Positions 34,649 to 45,286 are shown, numbered from the stretch's first letter. The stretch: 64,000 bases of DNA from Microtetraspora glauca (GCA_000721275.1 JOFO01000015.1:62001-126000), one strand, 5' to 3'. Notes: generated by a model from the letters alone, not told the origin. Numbers and translations: made by a program.

Positions 34649-35029
34649 ATCCGCGGACCGTGGCCGGAAGCGCACGGGCGCGTACGCAGGGAGAGCCGCC
34701 GGGTCCGAGCGCGGTCCGGGGAGCCCGGAAGGGGTTCCCCGGACCGCGCCAGGGTGCCGGCGGCGCCGAATGTACGCTTGAGGCCCTTCCGTCCGGTTCG
34801 TCGCGGATGCGGTGTGACTCGGGACACGAAGATTGGGCGTAACACTCCTCCGAGCCGTGCGATGACCTAAGAGGTGACAGCCGAGGAAGGAATACAGCAG
34901 CCGGTGCAGGCGCTGTGCAGTTCCCCGGTCCAGCCCGCGCCGTCGGCTCATTCCCCGTCGACGGTCGTCGGCTCCGGCCCGATCCCGGGCGGGGCCGGAA
35001 GCCGTTTCCATCGTTCCGAGAGGTTGTTC
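34649..35029 (+). other. whiH-hrdB intergenic region, long hrdB leader
   Basis: 381 bases. It starts with the whiH terminator, then contains the hrdB promoters. Candidate -10 TACGCT lies near 34771-34776, and GTAACAC near 34838 is another. I could not find the GGAAT-N18-GTT SigR promoter known as hrdB P2 in S. coelicolor. GAGAGG at 35018-35023 is the hrdB ribosome binding site. The leader is probably over 150 bases. Confidence 0.5.
34709..34749 (+). terminator. whiH terminator
   Basis: Arms GCGCGGTCCGGGGA and TCCCCGGACCGCGC, 14 perfect pairs, with a 13-base loop, 60 bases after the whiH stop. Confidence 0.75.
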
Positions 35030-36583
<1,554 letters not shown>

Positions 36584-36643
36584 CGCGACCGCCTCGGCGG
36601 ATCCCCGGGGATCAGTCGAGGCGCGCGACAGGCGCAGAGCAGT

Positions 36644-36688
36644 GGCCGAAGGGCCCGGTCTCCCGTTCGGGAACCGGGCCCTTCGGCC
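36644..36688 (+). terminator. hrdB terminator
   Basis: Perfect 16-base arms beginning GGCCGAAGGGCCCGGT, extended by TCCC/GGGA with one bulge and a GTTC loop. The longest hairpin in the window. Confidence 0.85.
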
Positions 36689-36761
36689 GTTCGCGCGTGC
36701 AGGGGGCCCGTCCGTGAAGGACGCTGGGTGAACGGATATCTGCGGAGAGTCAGGAGGCTCC

Positions 36762-37583
36762 ATGCGTGGTCCCTTCGCCCGAACGATGACGGGTGCCCTG
36801 GGTCTGATCACGGCGGCGGCCGGACAGGTGGCCTGGGCCGCCCCGGCCGGCGCGGACAGCGTCGTGGTGGGCGGCAGCCCGGCCGCGATCGCCGAGGCGC
36901 CCTGGGTGGTGGCGCTGTCCAGCCGTGACCGGTTCGGAGGTACGCGGGCGGGTCAGTTCTGCGGCGGCGTCGTCGTGGCGCCCACCAAGGTGCTGACCGC
37001 GGCGCACTGCCTGGGCCGCGACGTGCTCGGCGGCGCCCCCTGGCAGCTCCCCGACTTCTCGGTGATCGCCGGCCGGGCGGCGCTGCGCGGACAGGGCGGG
37101 CAGGAGGTACGGGTCGCGGACACCTGGGTGAACCCGGATTACGACCCGTCCACCAACGCGGGCGACCTCGCGGTGCTCACGCTCGCCACGGCCCTGCCGC
37201 AATCCCACGTGATCAAGGTGGCGTCGGCCGGGGACGCGGCGGAGGCGCCGGGGACGGCGGCGGAGGTGTACGGCTGGGGCGACACGACCGGGAACGGCGG
37301 CTACGCCTCCTCGCTCCACTCGGCCCGCGTCCAGGTCCTGCCGGACACGACCTGCGAGCGGGCGTATCCGGGGCGCTTCGGCGGCGTCTCGTACCGCCGG
37401 GACAGCATGCTGTGCGCCGGAGACCCGGCGGGCGGCCGGGACGCCTGTCAGGGCGACAGCGGCGGTCCGCTGGTGGCCCGGGGGGTGCTGGTCGGGCTGG
37501 TGTCGTGGGGGAGCGGCTGCGGCCAGGCGGAGAACCCCGGCGTGTACACGCGGGTCTCCACGGTGCTGCCCGAGCGGTATTGA
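36762..37583 (+). CDS. Secreted trypsin-like serine protease
   Basis: 273 residues. Signal peptide MRGPFARTMTGALGLITAAAG... ends near AWAAPAGADS (cleavage about residue 30-33). A short propeptide precedes VVVGGSPA, the activation-type N-terminus. The catalytic triad is His in LTAAHC, Asp in NAGDLAVL and Ser in GDSGGPL; Cys pairs support disulfides (CGGVV/AAHC; CQGDSGG/SGCGQ). The specificity-pocket residue six before the Ser is Asp (GRDACQGDSGG), implying trypsin-like cleavage after Arg or Lys. ATG 36762 has AGGAGG upstream. It is an extracellular protease distinct in family subtype from that at 2368. Confidence 0.94.
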   Translation: MRGPFARTMTGALGLITAAAGQVAWAAPAGADSVVVGGSPAAIAEAPWVVALSSRDRFGGTRAGQFCGGVVVAPTKVLTAAHCLGRDVLGGAPWQLPDFSVIAGRAALRGQGGQEVRVADTWVNPDYDPSTNAGDLAVLTLATALPQSHVIKVASAGDAAEAPGTAAEVYGWGDTTGNGGYASSLHSARVQVLPDTTCERAYPGRFGGVSYRRDSMLCAGDPAGGRDACQGDSGGPLVARGVLVGLVSWGSGCGQAENPGVYTRVSTVLPERY

Positions 37584-37676
37584 GCGGGATGCCCGGGCGG
37601 CACTGACTGGGGCAGGGGCGTGCGGATCCCGTACGCCGCTGAGCCCTGTGGCGTCAGGCGCCGCACGGGTACGAGA

Positions 37677-37715
37677 ACGGGCGGTCGTCCCCTGGTCGAG
37701 GGGACGACCGCCCGT
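37677..37715. terminator. Bidirectional terminator, protease / DUF7455
   Basis: Perfect 17-base arms beginning ACGGGCGGTCGTCCCCT with loop GGTCG, between convergent genes. Confidence 0.8.
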
Positions 37716-37762
37716 CGTCCGGTCTCAGCGACCGGCCCTGAGCTCGTCGTGGATGCGCGGCG

Positions 37763-37993
37763 TCAGTGCTCGTCGCCCACCGTGCGGGCCGGCACGTCGG
37801 TGAGCCGGTCCGTCTCATCCTGTATCTCAACGGCGATCTTCTTGAGTTCCGGCTCGAACTTGCGACCGTGGTGGGCGCAGAAGAGCAAGTCACCTCCGCT
37901 GGCCAGGACGACACGCAGGTAAGCCTGGGCGCCGCAGCGGTCGCAGCGGTCAGCGGCCGTCAGGGGGCTCGCGGGGGTCAGAACAGTAGTCAC
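37763..37993 (-). CDS. Small DUF7455 protein, probable zinc-binding
   Basis: 76 residues. Conserved small actinobacterial protein. CDRCGAQAYLRV and LLFCAHHGRKF provide a CxxC...CxxH set (about residues 17-41) typical of a zinc knuckle, followed by an acidic helix IAVEIQDETDRL. The GTG start has GAAGAGG upstream. Function is unknown. A GGGAAC-N19-GTTGAC sequence 39-69 bases upstream resembles a SigR promoter, which would suit a thiol/zinc protein, but the spacing is off by one. It is convergent with the protease gene and divergent from parE, and this location next to hrdB-parE is conserved from my recollection. Confidence 0.82.
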   Translation of the reverse strand: MTTVLTPASPLTAADRCDRCGAQAYLRVVLASGGDLLFCAHHGRKFEPELKKIAVEIQDETDRLTDVPARTVGDEH

Positions 37994-38427
37994 GTCGCCT
38001 CTTCTCTAGCTCGACGAGCTGTCGTACCAGGGTCAACATCCAACCAGGCCGAAAACGTTCCCGCTCGTGGCTTTTCCTTGAAACTTTTTCCCAAGGTGGC
38101 TGTCTGCTGCCGGTTGGCGGCGAATGAGCCGTATTGCGTCGCTCTACGGGTTTCGCGTTGCTGTGGTGTCGGTCGTCCTCCCGGCGGGGTTGCCGGTTGT
38201 TCATGAGGACGTGCCCGGAGCCTAGATGGTTCATGCCTGGAAGGGAACGTGATGTTCACGTCACCCCTTCGAGGGATCGAACACCCATACGACCCTGGAC
38301 TAGCATGAGGAAACCGGGAGGGTGGCGTGACAGCGGCCCCACCAGGCATCGGTACCCTCTGAGCGGTGAGCGACGCCGACCCTCACCCCATCGGGCAAGA
38401 TCTCAAATTCAGCGAGGAGCGAACCGC
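37994..38427. other. Divergent intergenic region, DUF7455 / parE
   Basis: 434 bases. Contains the SigR-like sequence for the DUF7455 gene, then a comparatively AT-rich stretch (38050-38240) with TTTTTCCC and GTATTGCGT, then TAGCAT near 38301 and TACCCT near 38350 as candidate -10s for parE. Open frames here lack ribosome binding sites and third-position GC bias. GAGGAG at 38414-38419 is the parE ribosome binding site. Confidence 0.5.
38032..38062 (-). promoter_or_regulatory. SigR-like promoter of DUF7455 gene (candidate)
   Basis: On the minus strand GGGAAC, 19 bases, GTTGAC. The SigR consensus is GGAAT-N18-GTT, so it differs at one base and in spacing. Confidence 0.35.
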
Positions 38428-40545
38428 GTGACCGCCGAAACGTCCGTGCCGTCGAGTGCGCTGCTGACCGCAGACCGTGACGGTTCCAACTACACCGCGC
38501 GGCACCTGCTCGTCCTCGAAGGGCTCGAAGCGGTCCGCAAGCGCCCCGGCATGTACATCGGGTCCACCGACAGTCGTGGCCTGATGCACTGCCTCTGGGA
38601 GATCATCGACAACTCCGTCGACGAGGCCCTGGGCGGTTACTGCGACCACATCGACGTCATCCTCCACGACGACGGCTCGGTCGAGGTCCGTGACAACGGC
38701 CGCGGCATCCCGGTCGACGTCGAGCCCAAGACCGGCCTCTCCGGTGTCGAGGTCGTCATGACCAAGCTGCACGCCGGCGGAAAGTTCGGCGGCGGCTCGT
38801 ACGCGGCCTCCGGCGGTCTGCACGGCGTCGGCGCCTCCGTGGTCAACGCCCTCTCGGCCCGCCTCGACGTCGAGGTCGACCGGAACAGCGCCACCCACTC
38901 CATCAGCTTCCGGCGCGGCGTCCCCGGCATCTTCACCGAGCAGGGCCCCGACAGCCCCTTCGACCCGGGCAACGGACTGACCAAGGGCAAGCGCGTCCCC
39001 AAGACCCGCACCGGCACCCGGATCCGCTACTGGGCCGACCGCCAGATCTTCCTCAAGGACGCCAAGCTCTCCCTGGAGACGCTGCACCAGCGCGCCCGCC
39101 AGACCGCCTTCCTCGTGCCCGGCCTCACCATCGTCGTCCGCGACGAGCGGGACCTGGAGGGCATCGGCAAGAGCGAGGAGGTCTTCCGCTTCGACGGCGG
39201 CATCAGCGAGTTCTGCGAGTACCTCGCGCAGGACAAGGCCGTCTGCGACGTGCTGCGCCTCACCGGCCAGGGCACCTTCAAGGAGACCGTCCCGGTCCTG
39301 GACGACCGCGGCCACATGACCCCCGCCGAGGTCACCCGCGAGCTCGGCGTGGACGTCGCCCTGCGCTGGGGCACCGGGTACGACACCACCGTCCGGTCCT
39401 TCGTGAACATCATCGCCACCCCCAAGGGCGGCACCCACGTCTCCGGCTTCGAGCAGGCCGTCACCAAGACGGTGAACGAGGTGCTGCGCTCGGCCAAGCT
39501 GCTGCGCGTCGCCGAGGATGACATCGTCAAGGACGACGCCCTGGAGGGCCTGACCGCCGTCGTCACCGTGCGTCTCGCCGAGCCGCAGTTCGAGGGCCAG
39601 ACCAAGGAGGTCCTCGGCACCTCGGCCGCCCGCCGGATCGTGGCGAACGTGGTCGCCCGCGAGCTCAAGGCGTTCCTGACCTCCACCAAGCGGGACGCCA
39701 AGGCCCAGGCCAGGGCCGTCCTGGAGAAGGCCGTCGCCGCCGCCCGCACCCGGATCGCCGCCCGCCAGCACAAGGAGGCGCAGCGCCGGAAGACCGCCCT
39801 GGAGACCTCCTCGCTCCCGGCCAAGCTGGCCGACTGCCGCAGCGACGACGTCGAGCGCAGCGAGCTCTTCATCGTCGAGGGGGACTCCGCGCTCGGCACC
39901 GCGAAGCTCGCCCGGAACAGCGAGTTCCAGGCCCTGCTGCCGATCCGCGGCAAGATCCTCAACGTCCAGAAGTCGTCCGTCTCGGACATGCTCAAGAACG
40001 CCGAGTGCGGCGCGATCATCCAGGTCATAGGAGCGGGCTCCGGCCGCACCTTCGACATCGACGCGGCCCGCTACGGCAAGGTCATCATGATGACCGACGC
40101 CGACGTCGACGGCTCGCACATCCGGACGCTGCTGCTGACCCTCTTCCAGCGCTACATGCGCCCGATGGTCGAGGCCGGCCGGGTCTTCGCCGCCGTGCCG
40201 CCGCTGCACCGGATCGAGCTCGTGCAGCCCAAGAAGGGCCAGGACAAGTACGTGTACACGTACTCCGACAGCGAGCTGCGGCAGACGCTCCTGGAGTTCC
40301 AGCGCAAGGGGGTCCGCTACAAGGACTCCATCCAGCGCTACAAGGGTCTCGGCGAGATGGACGCCGACCAGCTCGCGGAGACCACGATGGACCCGCGCCA
40401 CCGCACCCTGCGCCGGATCAACATCGGCGACCTGGACGCGGCCGAGACGGTCTTCGACCTGCTGATGGGGAACGACGTGGCCCCCCGCAAGGAGTTCATC
40501 ACCAGCTCCGCCGCCACGCTCGACCGCTCGCGCATCGACGCCTGA
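38428..40545 (+). CDS. parE: DNA topoisomerase IV subunit B (ParE)
   Basis: 705 residues. ATPase subunit of the decatenating type II topoisomerase. GHKL ATPase: EIIDNSVDEALGG, VRDNGRGIPVD near 95, and GLHGVGASVVNALS near 140. TOPRIM: FIVEGDSALGTAK near 490, and TDADVDGSHIRTLLLT near 560. Called ParE rather than GyrB because gyrB usually sits near dnaA with gyrA beside it, while this copy matches SCO5822 position and pairs with parC at 48.8 kb; length alone does not decide. The GTG at 38428 has GAGGAG nine bases upstream. Confidence 0.93.
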   Translation: MTAETSVPSSALLTADRDGSNYTARHLLVLEGLEAVRKRPGMYIGSTDSRGLMHCLWEIIDNSVDEALGGYCDHIDVILHDDGSVEVRDNGRGIPVDVEPKTGLSGVEVVMTKLHAGGKFGGGSYAASGGLHGVGASVVNALSARLDVEVDRNSATHSISFRRGVPGIFTEQGPDSPFDPGNGLTKGKRVPKTRTGTRIRYWADRQIFLKDAKLSLETLHQRARQTAFLVPGLTIVVRDERDLEGIGKSEEVFRFDGGISEFCEYLAQDKAVCDVLRLTGQGTFKETVPVLDDRGHMTPAEVTRELGVDVALRWGTGYDTTVRSFVNIIATPKGGTHVSGFEQAVTKTVNEVLRSAKLLRVAEDDIVKDDALEGLTAVVTVRLAEPQFEGQTKEVLGTSAARRIVANVVARELKAFLTSTKRDAKAQARAVLEKAVAAARTRIAARQHKEAQRRKTALETSSLPAKLADCRSDDVERSELFIVEGDSALGTAKLARNSEFQALLPIRGKILNVQKSSVSDMLKNAECGAIIQVIGAGSGRTFDIDAARYGKVIMMTDADVDGSHIRTLLLTLFQRYMRPMVEAGRVFAAVPPLHRIELVQPKKGQDKYVYTYSDSELRQTLLEFQRKGVRYKDSIQRYKGLGEMDADQLAETTMDPRHRTLRRINIGDLDAAETVFDLLMGNDVAPRKEFITSSAATLDRSRIDA

Positions 40546-40552
40546 GCCGTAC

Positions 40553-40576
40553 GGCCCGTCCCTCCGGGGGCGGGCC
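40553..40576 (+). terminator. parE terminator
   Basis: GGCCCGTCCC pairs with GGGGCGGGCC (one U-G) around TCCG, 7 bases after the stop. Confidence 0.6.
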
Positions 40577-40735
40577 TCCGGCGTCCATACGCCTATCGGT
40601 CCGGTCCGGTCAGAGGCCGGGCCGCAGAGTCACCTGATGGGGTGAAGACCGGAGGGAGAAGAGTCCAGGATCTGCCCACTCTGTCCATCCTTGGGCACGC
40701 GGCCGAAACGGTTCGCTGACAAGGAGAGTTGACCG

Positions 40736-41176
40736 GTGGAACAGCTGGACGAACAGGAGCGCGCGGGGGCGCGGGACGACGGGCCGGGCGGGGCCCCGCC
40801 GGAGCTGCCGCACCAGCGGCACGACGAGGCCGTGCACCCGCTGCCCGGGGCGGCCGGGATCTACCTGGAGGTCCAGCGCAGCCCCGCCTTCCAGGAGGTA
40901 CGGCGCCGCTACCGCCGGTTCGTCCTCCCCGCGACCCTCGCCTTCCTCGCCTGGTACCTCGCCTACGTCGTGGCCGCCACCGCCGCCCCCGGCCTGATGG
41001 CCCGCCCGGTGGCCGGGGCGGTCAACGTGGCGATGCTCGCCGGCCTCGGCCAGTTCCTCACCACCTTCCTCCTCACCTGGGCCTACGCCCGGCACGCACG
41101 GCTGCGCCGGGACCGGGCCGCGCTCGAACTGCGCTGGGACACCCAGGAGATGACGAGGGGGGCCGGCCAGTGGTGA
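40736..41176 (+). CDS. DUF485 membrane protein
   Basis: 146 residues. A 45-residue hydrophilic N-terminus is followed by YLEVQRSPAFQEVRRRYRRF, the start of the DUF485 domain, and two membrane helices (VLPATLAFLAWYLAYVVAA, VNVAMLAGLGQFLTTFLLTWA). DUF485 proteins such as E. coli YjcH are encoded with ActP-type acetate or pyruvate symporters. The GTG has AAGGAGAG upstream. It overlaps the symporter gene by 4 bases (GTGA), so they are translationally coupled and likely act together in carboxylate uptake. Confidence 0.9.
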   Translation: MEQLDEQERAGARDDGPGGAPPELPHQRHDEAVHPLPGAAGIYLEVQRSPAFQEVRRRYRRFVLPATLAFLAWYLAYVVAATAAPGLMARPVAGAVNVAMLAGLGQFLTTFLLTWAYARHARLRRDRAALELRWDTQEMTRGAGQW

Positions 41177-42765
41177 CCGGAGACCACCAGACGCTCGCCC
41201 TGCTGCTCTTCAGCGCCTTCGTCGCGGTGACCCTGGGCATCACGACCTGGGTGAGCCGCAACCGGCACGGATCGGCCGAGGAGTTCTACGCCGGCGGCCG
41301 GCTCTTCTCCCCGATGGAGAACGGGTTCGCCATCGCCGGCGACTACATGTCCGCGGCCTCCTTCCTCGGCATCTCGGGCCTCATCGCCCTCTACGGCTAC
41401 GACGGCATGCTGTACTCGGTCGGCTTCCTGGTCGCCTGGCTGGTCGTGCTCTTCCTCGTCGCCGAACTCGTCCGCAACTGCGGCCGGTTCACCCTCGCCG
41501 ACGTCGTCGCCTCGCGGATGGCCGAACGGCCGGTGCGGATCGCGGCCGGCACCTCCTCGGTGGCCGTCTCGGTGCTCTACCTGGTGGCCCAGATGGTCGG
41601 TGCGGGCAGCCTGGTGGCCCTCCTGCTCGGCGGCACCGGCGAGGCGGCGCGCACCTGGACGGTCGTCGGCGTCGGCGCGCTGATGGTGATCTACGTGTCG
41701 CTCGGCGGGATGCGGGCCACCACCTGGATCCAGATCGTCAAGGCGGTCCTGCTGATGGCCGGCACCGTCGCGCTCACCGTCCTCGTCCTGGTCCGCTTCC
41801 ACGGCGACGTGAACAGCCTGCTCAGCACCGCCGCCGAACGCAGCGGACACGGCAGCGACTTCCTCGGCCCCGGACTGCGCTACGGCGGCGACTGGACCGC
41901 CCGGCTCGACTTCATCAGCCTCGGACTCGCGCTCGTCCTCGGCACGGCGGGACTGCCGCACATCCTGTCCCGCTTCTACACCGTGCCCACCGCGCGGGCC
42001 GCCCGCCGCTCGGTCGTCTGGGCCATCGGACTCATCGGCGGTTTCTACCTGATGACCATCGTCCTCGGCTTCGGCGCCGCCGCGATCATCGGATCCGCCG
42101 AGGTCCGCGCCTCCAACGCCTCCGGGAACACGGCCGTCCCGCTGCTCGCCCTCGACCTCGGCGGAGGAGCGGGCTCCACCGGCGGCGCGGTGCTCTTCGC
42201 GATCGTCGCGGCCGTCGCCTTCGCGACCATCCTCGCCGTCGTCGCCGGGATCACCCTGGCCTCCTCCGCCTCCGTCGCCCACGACCTCTACGCCTCGCTG
42301 CGCCGCCCCGGCGGGAAGCAGCACAGCGAGGTCACCGTGGCGCGGGTGGCCGCCGCCGTCATCGGCGCCGCCGCGATCGGACTCGGGCTGCTCGCCCGCG
42401 ACCTCAACGTGGCCTTCCTGGTCGGCCTCGCCTTCGCGGTGGCGGCCTCGGCCAACCTGCCGGTGCTGCTGTACTCGCTGTTCTGGCGCCGGTTCACCAC
42501 CCGGGGCGCGGTCTGGTCGGTCTACGGCGGGCTCGTCCCGGCGGTGCTCCTGGTGGTGCTGTCGCCGGTCGTCTCGGGCAGCCCCGACGCCCTCTTCCCC
42601 GGCCTGGACTTCCACGTCTTCCCGTTGCAGAACCCCGGCGTGGTCTCCATCCCGCTCGGCTTCCTCGCCGGCTGGCTCGGGACGGTGACCTCGCCCGAGC
42701 CGCCCGACGAGGCACGGCACGCCGAGACCGAGGTGCGGGCGCTCACCGGGGCGGGCGCGGCCTGA
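41173..42765 (+). CDS. Sodium:solute symporter, ActP/MctC-like
   Basis: 530 residues with about 13 membrane segments. SSS family; the blocks STWVSRNRHGSAEEFYAGGRL, NGFAIAGDYMSAASFLGISG and LVYLVAQMVGAGSL-like segment match acetate/pyruvate/propionate permeases. GTAGLPHILSRFYTVPTARAA is the conserved signature region near residue 270. The GTG at 41173 overlaps the DUF485 stop. It is convergent, with only 21 bases between, with a CitA/CitB-type two-component system, which may sense the transported carboxylate. Actual substrate (acetate, pyruvate, lactate) cannot be told. Confidence 0.92.
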   Translation: MTGDHQTLALLLFSAFVAVTLGITTWVSRNRHGSAEEFYAGGRLFSPMENGFAIAGDYMSAASFLGISGLIALYGYDGMLYSVGFLVAWLVVLFLVAELVRNCGRFTLADVVASRMAERPVRIAAGTSSVAVSVLYLVAQMVGAGSLVALLLGGTGEAARTWTVVGVGALMVIYVSLGGMRATTWIQIVKAVLLMAGTVALTVLVLVRFHGDVNSLLSTAAERSGHGSDFLGPGLRYGGDWTARLDFISLGLALVLGTAGLPHILSRFYTVPTARAARRSVVWAIGLIGGFYLMTIVLGFGAAAIIGSAEVRASNASGNTAVPLLALDLGGGAGSTGGAVLFAIVAAVAFATILAVVAGITLASSASVAHDLYASLRRPGGKQHSEVTVARVAAAVIGAAAIGLGLLARDLNVAFLVGLAFAVAASANLPVLLYSLFWRRFTTRGAVWSVYGGLVPAVLLVVLSPVVSGSPDALFPGLDFHVFPLQNPGVVSIPLGFLAGWLGTVTSPEPPDEARHAETEVRALTGAGAA

Positions 42766-42786
42766 CGCCGCCGCGGAGCCGGGGCC

Positions 42787-43467
42787 TCAGGGGGACGAGA
42801 CCCAGGTGTAGCGGTGCTCGGGGCGGCCGGTCTCGCCGTACCGGAGGGAGAGGCGGACGCGCCCGGTGCGTTCCAGGAGCTTGAGGTAGCGCTGGGCGGT
42901 CTGGCGGCTGACGCCGGTCCGCTCGGCGAGTTCCTGGGTGGACAGCGGCCCGTCGGCGGCCATCAGCGCCTGGCGGACCAGCTCGGCCGTCGTCGGGGAG
43001 TGCCCCTTGGGCAGGTCGGGCGCGACGGTACCGGCCGCGAGGGTGCCGAAGATCCGGTCGACCTCGGCCTGCTCCGCCTCGCCGCCGCGCTCCAGGGCGC
43101 GGCGGAGGGTCGCGTACGCCTCCAGCTTGGCCCGCAGTCCGGCGAAGTTGAACGGCTTGACCAGGTACTGGAGGGCGCCGTGCCGCATCGCGGCCTGGAC
43201 GGTCGCCACGTCCCGGGCCGCCGTCACCATGATCACGTCGCACTGGTGGCCGCGGGCCCGCAGCTCGCGGATGGCGGCGAGCCCGTTCTCGTCGGGGAGG
43301 TAGTGGTCGAGCAGGACGAGGTCCACCGGTCCTCCGTCGAGGACGGCGAGCGCCTCCGCGGTGGAGTGGGCGGTGGCCGCGACCCGGAAGCCCGGCAGCT
43401 TGGTCACGTACGCGGCGTTCACCCGCGCCACCCGGACGTCGTCGTCGACGACGAGCACGTCGATCAC
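42787..43467 (-). CDS. Response regulator, CitB/DctR family
   Basis: 226 residues. Receiver domain with acidic pocket VVDDD (8-10), phospho-acceptor Asp54 in LVLLDHYLP, and Lys near 105 in YLVKPFN. The C-terminal helix-turn-helix is ELVRQALMAADGPLSTQELAERTGVSRQTAQRYLKLLE, as in CitB/DcuR regulators of di- and tricarboxylate use. The GTG start overlaps the kinase stop by 4 bases, so it is the second gene of the operon. Likely targets include the adjacent DUF485-symporter operon, though I see no verified binding site. Confidence 0.93.
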   Translation of the reverse strand: MIDVLVVDDDVRVARVNAAYVTKLPGFRVAATAHSTAEALAVLDGGPVDLVLLDHYLPDENGLAAIRELRARGHQCDVIMVTAARDVATVQAAMRHGALQYLVKPFNFAGLRAKLEAYATLRRALERGGEAEQAEVDRIFGTLAAGTVAPDLPKGHSPTTAELVRQALMAADGPLSTQELAERTGVSRQTAQRYLKLLERTGRVRLSLRYGETGRPEHRYTWVSSP

Positions 43468-45194
43468 CGCGACCGCTCCTCGGCCGGGGCGGCGTCCACC
43501 GGCCCGCGCGGGGCGGTCGGCACGGACGCGGCGGGCGGGGGCGGGGTGGGGTCGGACGGGGCGGGTTCGGTCAGGGCGTCGGGCAGGACCACCGCGAACT
43601 CCGCGCCGCCGGACGGGCCGGCCGTCACGCGCGCGCTGCCGCCGCGCCGCTCGGCGAGGCGCCGGACGAGCGCGAGCCCGAGGCCGCGCCTGCCGTGGGC
43701 CGGCGGCTCCTTCGTCGTCCACCCCTCGGTGAAGATCAGCTCCCGGCGGTCCTCCGGGACACCCGGTCCGCTGTCCGCGACCCGCAGGACCACCGTCCGG
43801 TCCTCGGCGCGCAGCGCGACCTCGACCTGGGCGTCCGGGGAGCCGGCCGCGGCGTCCAGGGCGTTGTCGACCAGGTTGCCGACGACGGTGACCAGTTCGC
43901 GGGGGTCGACCAGCCGGTCGGGGAGCAGGGAGTCCGGGGCGATCCGCAGCGAGACCCCCCGCTCGGCGGCCACCGTCGCCTTGCCCACCAGCAGGGCCGC
44001 GAGCAGCGGGTCGTGGACCTTCTCGGTGACCTGCTCGGCGGTGGCCCGGTGCACCCCGACGACCTCGGTGACGAAGTCGGCGGCCTCGTCGTACAGCTCC
44101 AGTTCCAGCAGGCCCAGGAGGGTGTGGAGGCGGTTGGCGTGCTCGTGGTCCTGGGCGCGCAGGGCGTCGATCAGGCCGCGCGTGGAGTCCAGCTCCCGGC
44201 CCAGCCGCTCCAGCTCGGTGCGGTCGCGGAGGGTGGCCACGGCGCCGCCGTCGTCCGTCGGCATCCGGTTGGCGATCAGCACCCGGTGCCCCTGCACGGT
44301 CACCAGGTCGGCGCCGGTCACCCGGCCCGTCAGCACGTCCGCGGTGCGCCCCGGCCCGAGCAGCGCGTCCAGCGGCTGCCCGGCGGCCTCCGGACCGAGC
44401 CCGAGCAGACGCTGGGCCTCGTCGTTGAGGAGCCGTACGGAACCCTTGCGGTCCAGCGCCACCACACCCTCCCGGATGCCGTGCAGCATCGCCTCGCGTT
44501 CGGCGAGCAGCGCCGAGATGTCGGAGAAGGCCAGGTCGCGGGTCTGCCGCTGGATCCGCCGGGAGATCAGGTACGCGGCCAGCGCGCCGGCCGCGAGCGC
44601 GCCGCCCGCGTAGGCGAGCAGCCCGGGGATCGCGGACAGCAGCCGGTCGCGGACGCTGTCGTACGCGATGCCGACGGAGACCGCGCCGACGATCCCGCCG
44701 TCGGCGTTCCGCAGCGGGGCCTTGCCGCGGGCGGAGCGGCCCAGGGTGCCGCTGTCGATCTCCATCACCTCGCGGCCCGCCAGGACCTCGCTCGGGTCGG
44801 TGGAGACCGTCCGGCCGATCTGGACGGGGTCGGGGTGCGACCAGCGCACGCCGCGGGTGTCCATGACGACGACGTACTCGGCGCCGGTCGCGGCCCGGAC
44901 CCGCTCCGCCTCGCGCTGCACCGGTCCCGTCGCCGACGGCGGCCCGCCCGCCAGGTCCGCGGCCGTACGGGACGAGGCCACGGTCTCCGCGATGGCGAGG
45001 GCCCGCCGCATGGCCTGGTCGTCGAGCTGGGCGCTCAGCGGGGCCAGGAAGAAGCCGGTGGCCAGCACGGTGACGCCGGTGGCGACCGCCAGCTGCATCA
45101 GCAGCACCTGCGAGAACACCCGGCGCGGCCACCCCAGCCGGCGCCGGCGGCGCGCGGCCGGCCGCGCGGCGGTGTCGGGTCCGGTGCTCCTCAT
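43464..45194 (-). CDS. Sensor histidine kinase, CitA/DcuS family
   Basis: 576 residues. Two membrane helices (about 27-50 and 190-213) flank an extracytoplasmic Cache/PDC-like domain (EYVVVMDTRGVRWSHPDP near 110). Then a PAS region (GIREGVVALDRKGSVRLLND), the SpoOB-type phosphorylation helix with His in QDHEHANRLHTLLGLLE near 350, and a HATPase domain (VVGNLVDNALDAA near 440, DSGPGVPE, GRRGLGLALVRRL). The C-terminal 40 residues are Pro-rich. ATG 45194 begins MRSTGPDTAARPAARRRRR. It is divergent from the CobW gene. Its ligand is probably a carboxylate, by family and by the neighbouring symporter. Confidence 0.93.
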   Translation of the reverse strand: MRSTGPDTAARPAARRRRRLGWPRRVFSQVLLMQLAVATGVTVLATGFFLAPLSAQLDDQAMRRALAIAETVASSRTAADLAGGPPSATGPVQREAERVRAATGAEYVVVMDTRGVRWSHPDPVQIGRTVSTDPSEVLAGREVMEIDSGTLGRSARGKAPLRNADGGIVGAVSVGIAYDSVRDRLLSAIPGLLAYAGGALAAGALAAYLISRRIQRQTRDLAFSDISALLAEREAMLHGIREGVVALDRKGSVRLLNDEAQRLLGLGPEAAGQPLDALLGPGRTADVLTGRVTGADLVTVQGHRVLIANRMPTDDGGAVATLRDRTELERLGRELDSTRGLIDALRAQDHEHANRLHTLLGLLELELYDEAADFVTEVVGVHRATAEQVTEKVHDPLLAALLVGKATVAAERGVSLRIAPDSLLPDRLVDPRELVTVVGNLVDNALDAAAGSPDAQVEVALRAEDRTVVLRVADSGPGVPEDRRELIFTEGWTTKEPPAHGRRGLGLALVRRLAERRGGSARVTAGPSGGAEFAVVLPDALTEPAPSDPTPPPPAASVPTAPRGPVDAAPAEERSR

Positions 45195-45286
45195 GCCGGA
45201 AACGGTACGGGGACGGCCGCGGCGACCGGAAACGTGGCCGGGCGCCCACGCGCGCGTGCGGCCGGAACCGGGGGGCGGGGGCTGCC

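Noticed and set aside
37950..38349. Short open frames in the parE upstream region
   Set aside because: No ribosome binding site, Arg-rich translation, no third-position GC bias.
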